Source: Microcosmobacter mediterraneus (GTDB taxonomy: Bacteria; Bacteroidota; Bacteroidia; Flavobacteriales; Flavobacteriaceae). Taken from it: DNA of 64,000 nt. Where the stretch lies: NCBI RefSeq assembly GCF_031846265.1, contig NZ_JAVRIA010000001.1, positions 1 to 64,000 of the forward strand. Direction: 5' to 3'. Position 1 is the first letter of the stretch, and the number at the start of each line of letters is the position of its first letter. The position numbers and the translations under genes are program-made. The notes beneath the pieces were generated by a model that was not told the origin of the DNA, did not search any database, and worked only from the letters and a program-made list of their open reading frames with translations. Shown in pieces: positions 49,825 through 59,276 of the stretch.

Positions 49825-52674
49825 TCAATCCTTGTTAATAGGTTTAGAGTTAATAAGTACAGGTTTACCAAAGCCTAAATCTTCTAATTTATCTAATTGT
49901 GTTTCTGCGTCACCAATTACTAAATAGATCATTTTATTCGGATTAATATATTGTTCTGCTAACGCCTTCACATCTTCAATAGTCATATCTTTAACTAATG
50001 CTTCACGTTGTTTAGCGTAATCATCATCTAATCCGTAACTGCTAATATTAGATAGCATATTTAGTTTTGCTCCTAAAGTTTCAAAAGCTCTTGCATTACT
50101 TTTAATCATGAAACCTTTAGTAACTTCTAGGTCATTTTCATTATAGTTTATCCCGTAATTTTCTAAAATCTCTTTAACTAAACTTGCAGATTCATAAGTA
50201 ACATTAGAACGAACACCACTAGATATTGTAAAAGGGCCTTTGAATTCAGATCCAGAAAACCCAGAACGAATACCATAAGTATACCCTTTGCCTTCTCGTA
50301 ATTGTTGTGTGAGCTGAGAGGCAAAGCCGCCACCTCCTAAACGATAGTTCATTACTTGAGCAGCATAATAATCATCATCTGTTGCTGCAAGCGCAGGATA
50401 GCCAAACCTAATCACCGATTGTTTTGCTCCAGGAACATCATAAAAATAAACTTTAGAAGTTTGAGGCTTATTTGGCTCAGGAACTTCAGGGAAAGCAACA
50501 TTTACAGCGTTCCAGTTGTCGTTAATAACAGCTAAAGAGTTCTTAACCATTTTTTTAGAGACTTGCCCAACAACCTGATACTTTGTAATACTTGGAGATA
50601 TTTTAGTACTGTAATAATCCTTTAAATCCTCCATAGTAATACTATTAACAGAAGTTTCTGTTCCTCTATTATCATGCGATAGTATGTGATTTTCACCATA
50701 AATAAGTTTTGCATATTCTTTGGCTGCAATACTATTAGGATTAGCTTGAGCACGCTGAATTCTACTAATTGTACTTTGCTTTAATAAATCAAACTCCTTA
50801 TCATCCCAACGTGGCTCTAAGAGTATTTCGGTTACTAAATCCATTGTTGCATCATAATTTTTGGATAATGTATTGCCAGAAATAACAATAGACTCATCCG
50901 TAGCATAAGCATTTATAGAAGCACCCAAAGTTTCAATAGCATTTTCTAAAGTTTCTGGAGTTTTGTTTTTTGTGCCTTTAGTCATAAGATTTGCTAACAA
51001 ATTAGAGACTCCTATTTTATTTTGATCTTCTAATAGTAAACCACCTTTAATTTCTAATTCAAATTGTACTAAAGGCACTTCGTTATTTTCAATACCGAAG
51101 ACTTTAATACCTGAAGACAATTCATCTTTCCATACATTAGGTACAACCAAATCAGGGCTTTCACCATAAGGTGGTTCTATACTTCTATCAAAACTAGACT
51201 GCGTTTTTTCATAATTGGCAGCGATACTTGCATCAAATATTTCTTCTGCACCTTCAATAATTTTTTCTTCAACAACTTCTGCAAGTTGAGATCCTTCAAG
51301 TATTACATCTACTTTTCCTTTTGGTACAAAGCTCGTAGCTACATAATGCTTTTCTTTGATGTACGTATTGTAAACACGCATAACATCCTCTGGAGTTACT
51401 GCAAGAATCTTCTTAACATCTTCATTAATATAGCCAGGATCTCCTGCAAAAATCTCATATTGTGCTAACTGAAATCCTTTACCAAGAACACTAGACAAAC
51501 TGTTATAAAAATTAGTTTCTTGTCCTGCTTTAATTCGGTCTAAATCTTCTTGTGAAATTCCATTAGCTTCAAAATTTAGCATAGCTTCATTAATAGCATC
51601 CTTAACAGTATTTAAATCTACATCATCATAAGCTGTAACAGAAAGCATAATTTGCCCTGCTAATTCAGCATTGTATTGATACATACTCGTATTATCTGTA
51701 ACTTGTTTATCTTCTACCAAAACTTTGTAAAGAGGTGCTTTTTTACCTTGTGATAAATATTGCGATAATACAGCTAGAGCATAGGAGTCTTCATGATATT
51801 GATAAACGCCTGGCCAGGTCAGTGTTAATTGTGGTAATCGTGCAAAATTATCTTCGTAGTATAGTTTTTTTGTTTCTGAAAGTACTACAGGCTGTTTTGG
51901 CATATTTTCAATGGTTTCGCCACGCGGAATTTCATCAAAGTATTTTTTTACCCAATCTTTTGCCTGTTCCGTATCAAAATCACCAGCAATAGTTAAGGTT
52001 ACATTATTAGGTACATACCAACGGTTATAAAAATCTTTAACATCTTGTAATGTTGCATTTTGTAAATCTTCGAGAGAACCAATAACAGTCCAACTATAAG
52101 GATGACCTTGAGGGTATAAGTTTTTGCCAATAACATAAGACGTATGACCATAAGGTCTGTTGTCCACACTTTGTCTTTTTTCGTTTTTAACTACTTGCTT
52201 TTCTTTGGCTAAAACAGGTTCAGTTACTGTATTTATAAAGAATCCGAGTTTATCTGCTTCTGCCCAAATCATTTTCTCTAAAGCATCCTTAGGAACCGTT
52301 TGATAGTAATTAGTACGATCTCTACTTGTAGAACCATTTGCACCAGAGCCTCCAATACGAGCACTCATTTTATCTAATCCACCTTTGCCCAAATTTTCAG
52401 ATTCTAAAAACAAAAGATGTTCAAATAAATGTGCAAAGCCTGTTCTGCCTTCTTTTTCTCTAGCAGAACCAACATGGCTTGTTAAAGCAACAGCTACAAC
52501 AGGATCAGAACGATCTATATGAAAGATAACTTGCAAACCATTGTCTAAAGTGAATTTTTCAAATTCGACATTAAATTCTTGTTCTTGAGCTATTTCTGAC
52601 TGTTCAGTTTTACAACCTAAAAGTGTGATTAATAAAATTAGAATTAGAGAAGTTGATTTATGTAACGGTTTCAT
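49825..52674 (-). CDS. M16 family zinc peptidase, two-module lipoprotein
   Basis: I start this at ATG 52674, because the product then begins MKPLHKSTSLILILLITLLGC with lipobox LLGC (C21); a frame extending to 52830 would add 52 unrelated residues and run into the bshC gene. The 949-residue protein has two M16 halves. The first carries the inverted zinc motif HLFEH (H82-x-x-E-H86) and the distal Glu in VVKNEKRQSVDN; the second half (from about 525) lacks it and is structural. It should degrade small peptides in the periplasm or at the outer membrane. The nearest homologues are flavobacterial insulinase-like lipoproteins. Confidence 0.92.
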   Translation of the reverse strand: MKPLHKSTSLILILLITLLGCKTEQSEIAQEQEFNVEFEKFTLDNGLQVIFHIDRSDPVVAVALTSHVGSAREKEGRTGFAHLFEHLLFLESENLGKGGLDKMSARIGGSGANGSTSRDRTNYYQTVPKDALEKMIWAEADKLGFFINTVTEPVLAKEKQVVKNEKRQSVDNRPYGHTSYVIGKNLYPQGHPYSWTVIGSLEDLQNATLQDVKDFYNRWYVPNNVTLTIAGDFDTEQAKDWVKKYFDEIPRGETIENMPKQPVVLSETKKLYYEDNFARLPQLTLTWPGVYQYHEDSYALAVLSQYLSQGKKAPLYKVLVEDKQVTDNTSMYQYNAELAGQIMLSVTAYDDVDLNTVKDAINEAMLNFEANGISQEDLDRIKAGQETNFYNSLSSVLGKGFQLAQYEIFAGDPGYINEDVKKILAVTPEDVMRVYNTYIKEKHYVATSFVPKGKVDVILEGSQLAEVVEEKIIEGAEEIFDASIAANYEKTQSSFDRSIEPPYGESPDLVVPNVWKDELSSGIKVFGIENNEVPLVQFELEIKGGLLLEDQNKIGVSNLLANLMTKGTKNKTPETLENAIETLGASINAYATDESIVISGNTLSKNYDATMDLVTEILLEPRWDDKEFDLLKQSTISRIQRAQANPNSIAAKEYAKLIYGENHILSHDNRGTETSVNSITMEDLKDYYSTKISPSITKYQVVGQVSKKMVKNSLAVINDNWNAVNVAFPEVPEPNKPQTSKVYFYDVPGAKQSVIRFGYPALAATDDDYYAAQVMNYRLGGGGFASQLTQQLREGKGYTYGIRSGFSGSEFKGPFTISSGVRSNVTYESASLVKEILENYGINYNENDLEVTKGFMIKSNARAFETLGAKLNMLSNISSYGLDDDYAKQREALVKDMTIEDVKALAEQYINPNKMIYLVIGDAETQLDKLEDLGFGKPVLINSKPINKD

Positions 52675-52776
52675 AATTTGTATTAGAGGTTTAAAGAAAC
52701 ATTTGTTAGTGGTATAAAGATAAGCATCTGTAAGACCAGGACGTATAATATAACAATATTTTAAGACTATAAATAG

Positions 52777-52784
52777 TATCTTTG
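52777..52784 (+). promoter_or_regulatory. -7 box upstream of bshC
   Basis: TATCTTTG fits TAnnTTTG and ends 24 bp before the bshC ATG, in the divergent region shared with the M16 gene. Confidence 0.4.
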
Positions 52785-52808
52785 ATGCCTTTAAGACAAT
52801 AACTATAT

Positions 52809-54392
52809 ATGCCAACGGAATCCATTTCATATAGAGACACAGGTTATTTTTCTGAGTTCATTTGTGATTATCTAGATGAAAATGAATTATTACAACCATT
52901 TTATAATAGATATCCAAGCCTTGAAAATTTTAAAGCTCAGATAGATGAAAAACAAATATCCGTTCGAGCGCAGTTGAGAACTACTTTGGTAGAGGTTTTA
53001 AAAAAACAATACTTTGAATTAGAAACATCAGAATTAACACTTCAAAACATTGAAGCTTTACAAGATCCTAAAACCTTTACAATTACTACTGGTCATCAGT
53101 TAAACTTATTTACTGGCCCGCTTTACTTTTTGTATAAAATTGTGTCTACGATTAATCTTGCTAAAGCATTAAAAGAAGCTTACCCAGAGTATAATTTTGT
53201 ACCTGTCTATTGGATGGCAACTGAGGATCATGATTTTGAAGAGATTAATTATTTTAATTTTCGAGGTAAAAAAATCCAGTGGAATAGAAAAGCCTCTGGT
53301 GCTGTTGGTCAATTATCTACAGAAGGATTAGATGAGGTTTTAGAGGTGTTTTCTAAAGAGTTAGGTAACTCTCAAAACGCTAATACACTCAAAACACTAT
53401 TTAAAAAGGCTTATGTAGAACATAATAATTTAGCGGACGCAACATTATTTTTGGCTAATACATTGTTTAAGGCTTATGGATTAGTCATTGTCGATGCCAA
53501 TACCTCAGAGTTAAAGCGTCTGTTTATTCCATATATTGAAAAGGAATTAGTTAGTCAAGTATCTTATAAAGCGGTTTCTGAAACTTCGAACAGGCTTGAT
53601 AAAGTTCAGGTTAATCCTCGAGAAATTAATTTGTTTTACATAAAAGATGGCTTGCGTGAGCGTATTGTGCTAGAAGGTCATATTTATAAAGTAAACAATA
53701 CAAATATTCAATGGAGTTTGAGTGAGATGCTAAAACATCTCAATGAGATGCCAGAACGCTTTTCTCCAAATGTGATTATGCGTCCTTTGTACCAAGAAAT
53801 TATTTTACCAAACCTCTGTTATATTGGAGGAGGAGGAGAGTTGTCGTATTGGTTACAACTCAAAGATTATTTTGATGCTGTAGATGTAACTTTTCCTATG
53901 TTGCTATTACGTAATTCTGTATTTATACAATCACAAAAGCAAAGTAAAAAGTTAGAAAATCTTCATATCACTACCCAAGATGTTTTCCTAAAACGAAATG
54001 CTTTTATCAATAAAAAGGTTAGAGAAATATCTAACATAAATATTGATTTTTCAGACCAAGAAAAGCATCTTCAGCAGCAATTTAAAGCTATGTACGATTT
54101 AGCTGAGCAAACTGATAAATCATTTTTAGGCGCTGTGAAAGCCCAAGAAATGAAGCAAATAAAAGGTCTAAAGCATCTAGAAAAACGCTTATTAAAGGCT
54201 CAAAAGAAAAAATTAGCAGATGAGGTTAATAGAATGACTGAGCTTCAAAATCAGTTATTTCCTAACCAAAGTTTACAAGAACGCTATACTAATTTTTCGG
54301 AATTGTATTTGGAATATGGAGAGGAATTGATACCAATTTTAGTTGAGCAATTAAATCCTTTATCATTTAGTTTTTCAGTGTTAACAATTTGA
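52809..54392 (+). CDS. bshC: Bacillithiol synthase BshC
   Basis: BshC couples cysteine to GlcN-malate in the last step of bacillithiol synthesis. Characteristic parts are TTGHQLNLFTGPLYFLYKIVSTINLA (about 95-120), PVYWMATEDHDFEEINYF (about 135-152), CYIGGGGELSYWLQLKD (about 337-353) and a C-terminal coiled-coil-like helix rich in Lys/Glu. The length of 527 is usual. bshA and bshB are not here. Its presence shows that the main low-molecular-weight thiol is bacillithiol, relevant for the persulfide operon at 22-25 kb. guaA follows 50 bp downstream. Confidence 0.95.
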   Translation: MPTESISYRDTGYFSEFICDYLDENELLQPFYNRYPSLENFKAQIDEKQISVRAQLRTTLVEVLKKQYFELETSELTLQNIEALQDPKTFTITTGHQLNLFTGPLYFLYKIVSTINLAKALKEAYPEYNFVPVYWMATEDHDFEEINYFNFRGKKIQWNRKASGAVGQLSTEGLDEVLEVFSKELGNSQNANTLKTLFKKAYVEHNNLADATLFLANTLFKAYGLVIVDANTSELKRLFIPYIEKELVSQVSYKAVSETSNRLDKVQVNPREINLFYIKDGLRERIVLEGHIYKVNNTNIQWSLSEMLKHLNEMPERFSPNVIMRPLYQEIILPNLCYIGGGGELSYWLQLKDYFDAVDVTFPMLLLRNSVFIQSQKQSKKLENLHITTQDVFLKRNAFINKKVREISNINIDFSDQEKHLQQQFKAMYDLAEQTDKSFLGAVKAQEMKQIKGLKHLEKRLLKAQKKKLADEVNRMTELQNQLFPNQSLQERYTNFSELYLEYGEELIPILVEQLNPLSFSFSVLTI

Positions 54393-54448
54393 GATAAAAA
54401 TTGCTAATTTCTTTTCGTAAATCTTAATTCCAATCTTTATTTTTGCGC

Positions 54449-55984
54449 ATGCAACACGACAAGATTTTAATTCTAGATTTTGGCTCCCAATACACACAGC
54501 TTATTGGACGTAGAGTTAGAGAGCTCAATACCTATTCAGAAATAGTTCCATTCAATAAAATTCCTGAAGATATAGATAGTTATAAAGCTGTTATTTTATC
54601 TGGTAGCCCAAATTCAGTTAGAGGCGATGATGTACTTCATCCAGATTTATCTAAAATTAGAGGTCATAAACCTTTATTAGCGGTTTGCTATGGAGCACAA
54701 TATTTGGCTCATTTTTCTGGTGGCGAGGTAGCACCTTCAAATACGAGAGAATATGGCAGAGCAAATCTTTCATATATTAAGAAAAATGAAGATTTTTTAA
54801 GTAATATTTCATTTGATAGTCAAGTTTGGATGAGTCATAGTGATACGATAAAACAACTACCGGAAAATGGTGTATTATTAGCCAGTACAAATGATGTTGA
54901 GAATGCAGCATATAAAATAGAAGGAGAACCGACCTTTGCCTTACAATTTCACCCAGAAGTATATCACTCTACTGATGGTAAAAAATTATTAGAGAACTTC
55001 TTAGTCAAAATAGCAGGCGTAAAGCAAGATTGGACGCCAAATGCTTTTGTTGAAGAGACCGTTGAAGGGCTTAAAACTAAACTAGGTGACGATAAAGTGG
55101 TGTTAGGTTTGTCTGGTGGTGTGGATTCTTCAGTTGCAGCTATGTTATTACACAAAGCAATTGGAAAAAACCTGTATTGCATCTTTGTAAATAATGGGTT
55201 ACTGAGAAAAAATGAGTTTCAAGATGTGCTAGATCAGTATGAAGGTATGGGCTTAAACGTTAAAGGTGTCGATGCTTCGGCACGCTTTTTGGATGCTTTA
55301 GCAGGAAAGAGTGACCCTGAGGAAAAACGCAAAACGATAGGTCGTGTTTTTATTGAAGTTTTTGATGATGAAGCTAACGAGATTAAGGATGTAAAATGGT
55401 TAGCACAAGGTACTATTTATCCAGATGTGATAGAAAGTGTTTCGGCAACTGGTGGACCTAGTGCCACAATTAAGAGTCATCATAATGTAGGAGGTTTGCC
55501 AGATTTTATGAAACTTAAAATTGTTGAGCCTTTAAAAATGTTATTTAAAGACGAAGTAAGACGTGTAGGTGCATCTATGAATATGTATTCACAATTGCTT
55601 GGTAGACATCCTTTTCCTGGACCAGGATTAGCAATTAGGATTCTTGGAGATCTAACTGCTGAGAAAGTTCGTATATTACAAGAGGTGGATGCTATTTTTA
55701 TAAATGGATTACGTGAGTGGGATTTATATAACAAAGTTTGGCAAGCAGGAGCAATACTATTACCAGTAAACAGTGTTGGTGTTATGGGAGATGAACGTAC
55801 TTATGAAAAATGTGTTGCACTAAGAGCTGTTGAAAGTACAGATGGTATGACTGCTGATTGGGTAAATTTACCCTACGAGTTCTTACAAAAGGTATCTAAC
55901 GATATAATAAACAAGGTTAAAGGCGTTAATAGAGTAGTCTATGATATTAGCTCCAAGCCACCTGCAACTATTGAGTGGGAATAG
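54449..55984 (+). CDS. guaA: GMP synthase (glutamine-hydrolysing)
   Basis: GuaA converts XMP to GMP. The class I glutamine amidotransferase half (1-190) has the catalytic Cys in AVCYGAQYLAHFSGG and His/Glu in LQFHPEVYHS. The synthetase half has the ATP-pyrophosphatase P-loop VLGLSGGVDSSVAAMLLHKA, and the dimerisation part ends in KPPATIEWE. I use ATG 54449 (MQHDKILILDFGSQYTQ); TTG at 54443 is in frame but overlaps a TATTTTTG box (54438-54445). If that box is used, transcription would start almost at the ATG and the mRNA would be nearly leaderless. Confidence 0.96.
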   Translation: MQHDKILILDFGSQYTQLIGRRVRELNTYSEIVPFNKIPEDIDSYKAVILSGSPNSVRGDDVLHPDLSKIRGHKPLLAVCYGAQYLAHFSGGEVAPSNTREYGRANLSYIKKNEDFLSNISFDSQVWMSHSDTIKQLPENGVLLASTNDVENAAYKIEGEPTFALQFHPEVYHSTDGKKLLENFLVKIAGVKQDWTPNAFVEETVEGLKTKLGDDKVVLGLSGGVDSSVAAMLLHKAIGKNLYCIFVNNGLLRKNEFQDVLDQYEGMGLNVKGVDASARFLDALAGKSDPEEKRKTIGRVFIEVFDDEANEIKDVKWLAQGTIYPDVIESVSATGGPSATIKSHHNVGGLPDFMKLKIVEPLKMLFKDEVRRVGASMNMYSQLLGRHPFPGPGLAIRILGDLTAEKVRILQEVDAIFINGLREWDLYNKVWQAGAILLPVNSVGVMGDERTYEKCVALRAVESTDGMTADWVNLPYEFLQKVSNDIINKVKGVNRVVYDISSKPPATIEWE

Positions 55985-56028
55985 TGACTCTTAAATAGAT
56001 AAAAGGGTCTTAATATTAAAATATATAA

Positions 56029-57969
56029 ATGAAAAAAGTTGTATTAATAGCAATCCTGTTTTTTATAAATACGCTTGTTGCATTAGCACAAGGTCATAAA
56101 ACTCATAAGGTTAAAGCAGGTGAGACTATTGAGTCTATTGCAAGTAAATATTTAGTAACTCCTTTTGATATTTTTGCTCTAAATCCTGATGCTAAATCTA
56201 AGTTTCAGGAAAATATGGTTCTTATTATTCCAAATTCTAGAGTTAAAAACTCTGATATTCCTTCAGAAACTAAAGAAGTAATTGGTTATAAAAATCACAA
56301 AGTAAAGCGTAAGGAAACCTTGTTTAGTATTTCTCAAAAATATAAGATTGAAATTGATGAGATTAAAAAATACAACACCTTTTTATATGCTGAGAATCTT
56401 AGAAAAGGCGATAAGCTCAGAATACCAAGATTTAAAACTATAGTTAATAAGGTAAGCTTAAAAAACACAGTAAAAAAGTATACTGTTTTACCTAAAGAAG
56501 GCAAATGGCGTGTTGCTTATAAATTCGGAATTACAGTAGATGAATTAGAAGCGCTTAATCCTAATATTAAAGAGCTGTTACAGCCTGGCGATGAGCTTAA
56601 TGTTCCTAACATTGCAGATAATGAAGAACTTGCTACAGAGGAAAGTTTTAACTATTACGAAGTTTTACCCAAAGAAGGATTTTATCGATTAAAAATTAAG
56701 CTGGGTTTAACAGAAGAAGAATTAACCGCTTTAAATCCACAATTAAAAGACTTGGGTTTAAAAGCAGGTATGGTTTTGAAAATTCCAAGCTCTATAGAAA
56801 ATGAAGGTGTTATAGATACAGCTGATATTGATAATATTAATCTAGTAAGCTCGCTGTCTAACTTTAATGAAAAGAAAATTGCAGTGTTATTACCATTTAA
56901 GCTCAATAGATTAGATATAGATACAATTGCTGAGGTTAAAGATATTATTAGAAAAGATCGTATGCTGTCTGTAGCTTTAGATTTTCATTCAGGTGTTTTA
57001 ATGGCATTAGATTCTGCAAAACAATTAGGCATTTCAACTAGACTTAAAGTGTTTGACACTCAAAACCAAATTAGTAAAGTCTCTAACATATTAGATGCTC
57101 ATGATTTTTCTCAATACGATGCTGTTATAGGTCCGTTAATGTCTAATAATTTTGATCGTATGGCAAATGCGCTCAAGAGTGATGGTATACCTGCTATTTC
57201 TCCATTAACATCACCAAAGAAGTTGTATGATAATGTTTTTCAAACTGTACCATCGCAAGAACTTTTAGAGCGTAAAATGGTTGAGTTTGTTCAAAACGAT
57301 TCAACCAAAGTAGGTGTAGTAATTATTGCAGACCAAAACCACAGAGCTGTAAGTAATAGATTGAAATCTAAATTTCCAGAAGCCAAGCAATTATTTTCAA
57401 GAAAAAATAAAGAAGGCCAAGATAAATATCATATACTTATTAGAGATATAGAAGGTGTCTTCAAAAAAGGAAAAACCATTGTGTTTATTGAAACTGAAAA
57501 TGAAGCATTTGTATCCAATATTACAAGTATGCTTAATGGTTTGGATTTTGAGTTATCTGCTAATTTAGCTCTCAAAAAAGATATAGAAGTCATACTTGTA
57601 ACAACAGATAAAAATAGTGCTTTTGAAGGTCAGAGTGTATCTAACGTTCACTTATCTAATTTAAAATTTCATTATCCTTCACCAAACAAGGAGTATGACA
57701 ATGAATCTAATGGTTTTGTTACTGCCTATAAGAAAATTTATAGTGTAGCACCAAATAAATATGCAGTACGTGGTTTCGATTTAACTTTAGATGTCTTATT
57801 ACGCTTAGCCTCTAAAGAAAATTTGTATGAAGCTTCCGATAGCTCTATAGAGACTGAATATTTAGAAAATAAGTTTAGATATTCAAAAAAATTATTTGGA
57901 GGTTACTATAATGAATCAGCTTATGTTGTAAAATATGACAATCTAAAACTAGTAGAAGCAAAGCAATGA
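56029..57969 (+). CDS. LysM repeat protein fused to a periplasmic-binding-like domain
   Basis: After a signal peptide (about 1-20) there are four LysM-like repeats: about 24-67 (HKVKAGETIESIASKYLV), 88-130 (HKVKRKETLFSISQKYKI), 150-190 (YTVLPKEGKWRVAYKFGI) and 209-252 (YEVLPKEGFYRLKIKLGL). A type I periplasmic-binding/LppC-like domain (about 285-646: KKIAVLLPF, DFHSGVLMALDSAKQ, YDAVIGPLMSNNFDRMANAL, GIPAISPLTS) follows. LysM would bind peptidoglycan; the second domain probably binds a ligand or a partner such as a penicillin-binding protein, as LpoA does in E. coli; this comparison is inference. Its end overlaps the OsmC start by 4 bp. Confidence 0.85.
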   Translation: MKKVVLIAILFFINTLVALAQGHKTHKVKAGETIESIASKYLVTPFDIFALNPDAKSKFQENMVLIIPNSRVKNSDIPSETKEVIGYKNHKVKRKETLFSISQKYKIEIDEIKKYNTFLYAENLRKGDKLRIPRFKTIVNKVSLKNTVKKYTVLPKEGKWRVAYKFGITVDELEALNPNIKELLQPGDELNVPNIADNEELATEESFNYYEVLPKEGFYRLKIKLGLTEEELTALNPQLKDLGLKAGMVLKIPSSIENEGVIDTADIDNINLVSSLSNFNEKKIAVLLPFKLNRLDIDTIAEVKDIIRKDRMLSVALDFHSGVLMALDSAKQLGISTRLKVFDTQNQISKVSNILDAHDFSQYDAVIGPLMSNNFDRMANALKSDGIPAISPLTSPKKLYDNVFQTVPSQELLERKMVEFVQNDSTKVGVVIIADQNHRAVSNRLKSKFPEAKQLFSRKNKEGQDKYHILIRDIEGVFKKGKTIVFIETENEAFVSNITSMLNGLDFELSANLALKKDIEVILVTTDKNSAFEGQSVSNVHLSNLKFHYPSPNKEYDNESNGFVTAYKKIYSVAPNKYAVRGFDLTLDVLLRLASKENLYEASDSSIETEYLENKFRYSKKLFGGYYNESAYVVKYDNLKLVEAKQ

Positions 57970-58367
57970 CCTCTAAAGTAATATATCAAGGTAATCTCAG
58001 AACAGAAAGTACTCATCTTAAATCTGGTAATTCTTTTATTACAGATGCACCTACAGACAATAATGGTAAAGGCGAAGCGTTTTCACCTACAGATACTGTA
58101 GCCTCAGGATTAGCAAGTTGTATGTTAACGGTTATGGGAATTAAAGCACGCTCTTTGAATGTTGATATGACAGGAACTGTAGCACATGTTACTAAAACAA
58201 TGACAAGCGATCCAAGACGTATTTCAAAGATTAAAGTTGTTATAGATTTACCATTTGAAGCTGATAAAAAAACTAGAGCTATCCTAGAGCGTACTGCAAA
58301 TACTTGTCCTGTGCATTACAGCTTACATCCAGATATTGAAAAGGATGTTATGTTTAACTGGAAATAA
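57966..58367 (+). CDS. OsmC/Ohr family protein
   Basis: The 133-residue protein has both redox Cys of the family (GLASCMLTVMG near residue 58 and TANTCPVHYSL near residue 117). It is a thiol peroxidase or thiol-protective enzyme in the cytoplasm. The ATG overlaps the TGA of the preceding gene. Upstream envelope gene and downstream DUF922 gene give no specific context. Electron donor probably a bacillithiol- or lipoate-dependent system, unproven. Confidence 0.9.
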   Translation: MTSKVIYQGNLRTESTHLKSGNSFITDAPTDNNGKGEAFSPTDTVASGLASCMLTVMGIKARSLNVDMTGTVAHVTKTMTSDPRRISKIKVVIDLPFEADKKTRAILERTANTCPVHYSLHPDIEKDVMFNWK

Positions 58368-58380
58368 ACTAATTAGACTT

Positions 58381-58929
58381 ATGATTTCACTAAAACATGT
58401 TTCGGTTTTACTATGTTTTGTGATGCTCTTAGGAAACACAGAACCTGAAACGATTTCATGGCAATCTTCTAGGAAATTAACGTGGTCAGATTTTAAAGCC
58501 AAACCTGTAACAGGAACCTCTGCTGTTGCATTAACAGCATCTGGTATAACATTTGGCTATTCTGTAGAAACTAGAGGTGATGATATCATTACTTTTGAAA
58601 CACACGTGTTTTCTCATTTTTATCCCGAAAAATCTTGGGTAATTAAAGAAGATGCTAATGATCATATTTTAGGTCATGAGCAGCTTCACTTTGATATTAC
58701 AGAATTATACGTTAGAAAATTTAGAGAAGGTATTTCCAAACTACAAGTCTCAAATAACATTAAATCACAATTAGCTGAACTTCATAAGCTAGTTAATGAG
58801 AAATTAAATGAGACTCAAAAAAAATATGATGCTCAAAGCAATCATTCTATAAATAAGGAAGCTCAAAAGCAATGGGAAATTTTTATAGATGTAGAGCTAA
58901 AAAATTTAGAGCACTTTGCTTCTAGATAA
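58381..58929 (+). CDS. DUF922-like secreted zinc-protease-type protein
   Basis: I start at ATG 58381 (MISLKHVSVLLCFVMLLGN, signal-like), because an in-frame ATG at 58336 lies inside osmC. The mature part has the HEQLH zinc motif in DHILGHEQLHFDITELYVRKFR (about residues 98-115) and starts with ISWQSSRKLTWSDFKAKP, a hallmark of the DUF922 family. A C-terminal helical part (QLAELHKLVNEKLNETQKKYD) follows. It is probably an exported metalloprotease of unknown substrate, cotranscribed after OsmC (13 bp gap). Confidence 0.82.
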   Translation: MISLKHVSVLLCFVMLLGNTEPETISWQSSRKLTWSDFKAKPVTGTSAVALTASGITFGYSVETRGDDIITFETHVFSHFYPEKSWVIKEDANDHILGHEQLHFDITELYVRKFREGISKLQVSNNIKSQLAELHKLVNEKLNETQKKYDAQSNHSINKEAQKQWEIFIDVELKNLEHFASR

Positions 58930-58933
58930 AGAC

Positions 58934-58982
58934 GTCACTTCGAGTGATTCTGACCAAGGGGAAAGAATTGTATCGAGAAGTT
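58934..58982. repeat. Dispersed intergenic repeat, imperfect inverted
   Basis: GTCACTTCGAGTGATTCT ... AGAATTGTATCGAGAAGT: the two ends are imperfect inverted copies (ACTTCGAG-like and CGAGAAGT). This GTCACTTCGAG type is one commonly scattered between flavobacterial genes; here it fills the gap between the DUF922 and DUF3820 genes. Confidence 0.55.
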
Positions 58983-59046
58983 ATTAGTCTAAGTTCAAGA
59001 TACGTTTTACGTTGTAAAATACTCGAACTGACAAACAGAAAATTAA

Positions 59047-59274
59047 ATGCAACCTAACAAAGAAAAACTCATAGAGTTAGCACATTACAAGATGCCATTT
59101 GGTAAGTATAAAGGCGATTATCTTATAGACATACCAGAATATTACTATACATGGTTTAAGCAAAAAGGGTTCCCAGAAGGTAAGTTAGGTTTTATGATGC
59201 AACAAATGCATGAGATTAAAATTAATGGACTAGAAGAATTGATTTATACTATCAAGAAACAATTTTCTAAATAA
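59047..59274 (+). CDS. DUF3820 family small protein
   Basis: The 75-residue protein has the motif K-M-P-F-G-K-Y-K-G followed by IDIPEYYYTWFKQKGFPEGKLG, typical of DUF3820 (sometimes called quorum-sensing-regulated virulence factor, without experimental basis here). The F-G-K-x-K-G core is also in the C-terminal domain of the exonuclease at 39779, suggesting the same small nucleic-acid-associated fold. Convergent with the DUF6090 gene, only 2 bp apart. Confidence 0.85.
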   Translation: MQPNKEKLIELAHYKMPFGKYKGDYLIDIPEYYYTWFKQKGFPEGKLGFMMQQMHEIKINGLEELIYTIKKQFSK

Positions 59275-59276
59275 AC

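Noticed and set aside
52675..52830. N-terminal extension of the M16 peptidase
   Set aside because: It would overlap bshC and hide the lipobox; the ATG at 52674 starts a perfect lipoprotein signal.
58336..58380. Earlier start for the DUF922 protein
   Set aside because: It lies inside osmC and adds residues not fitting a signal peptide; ATG 58381 fits both.
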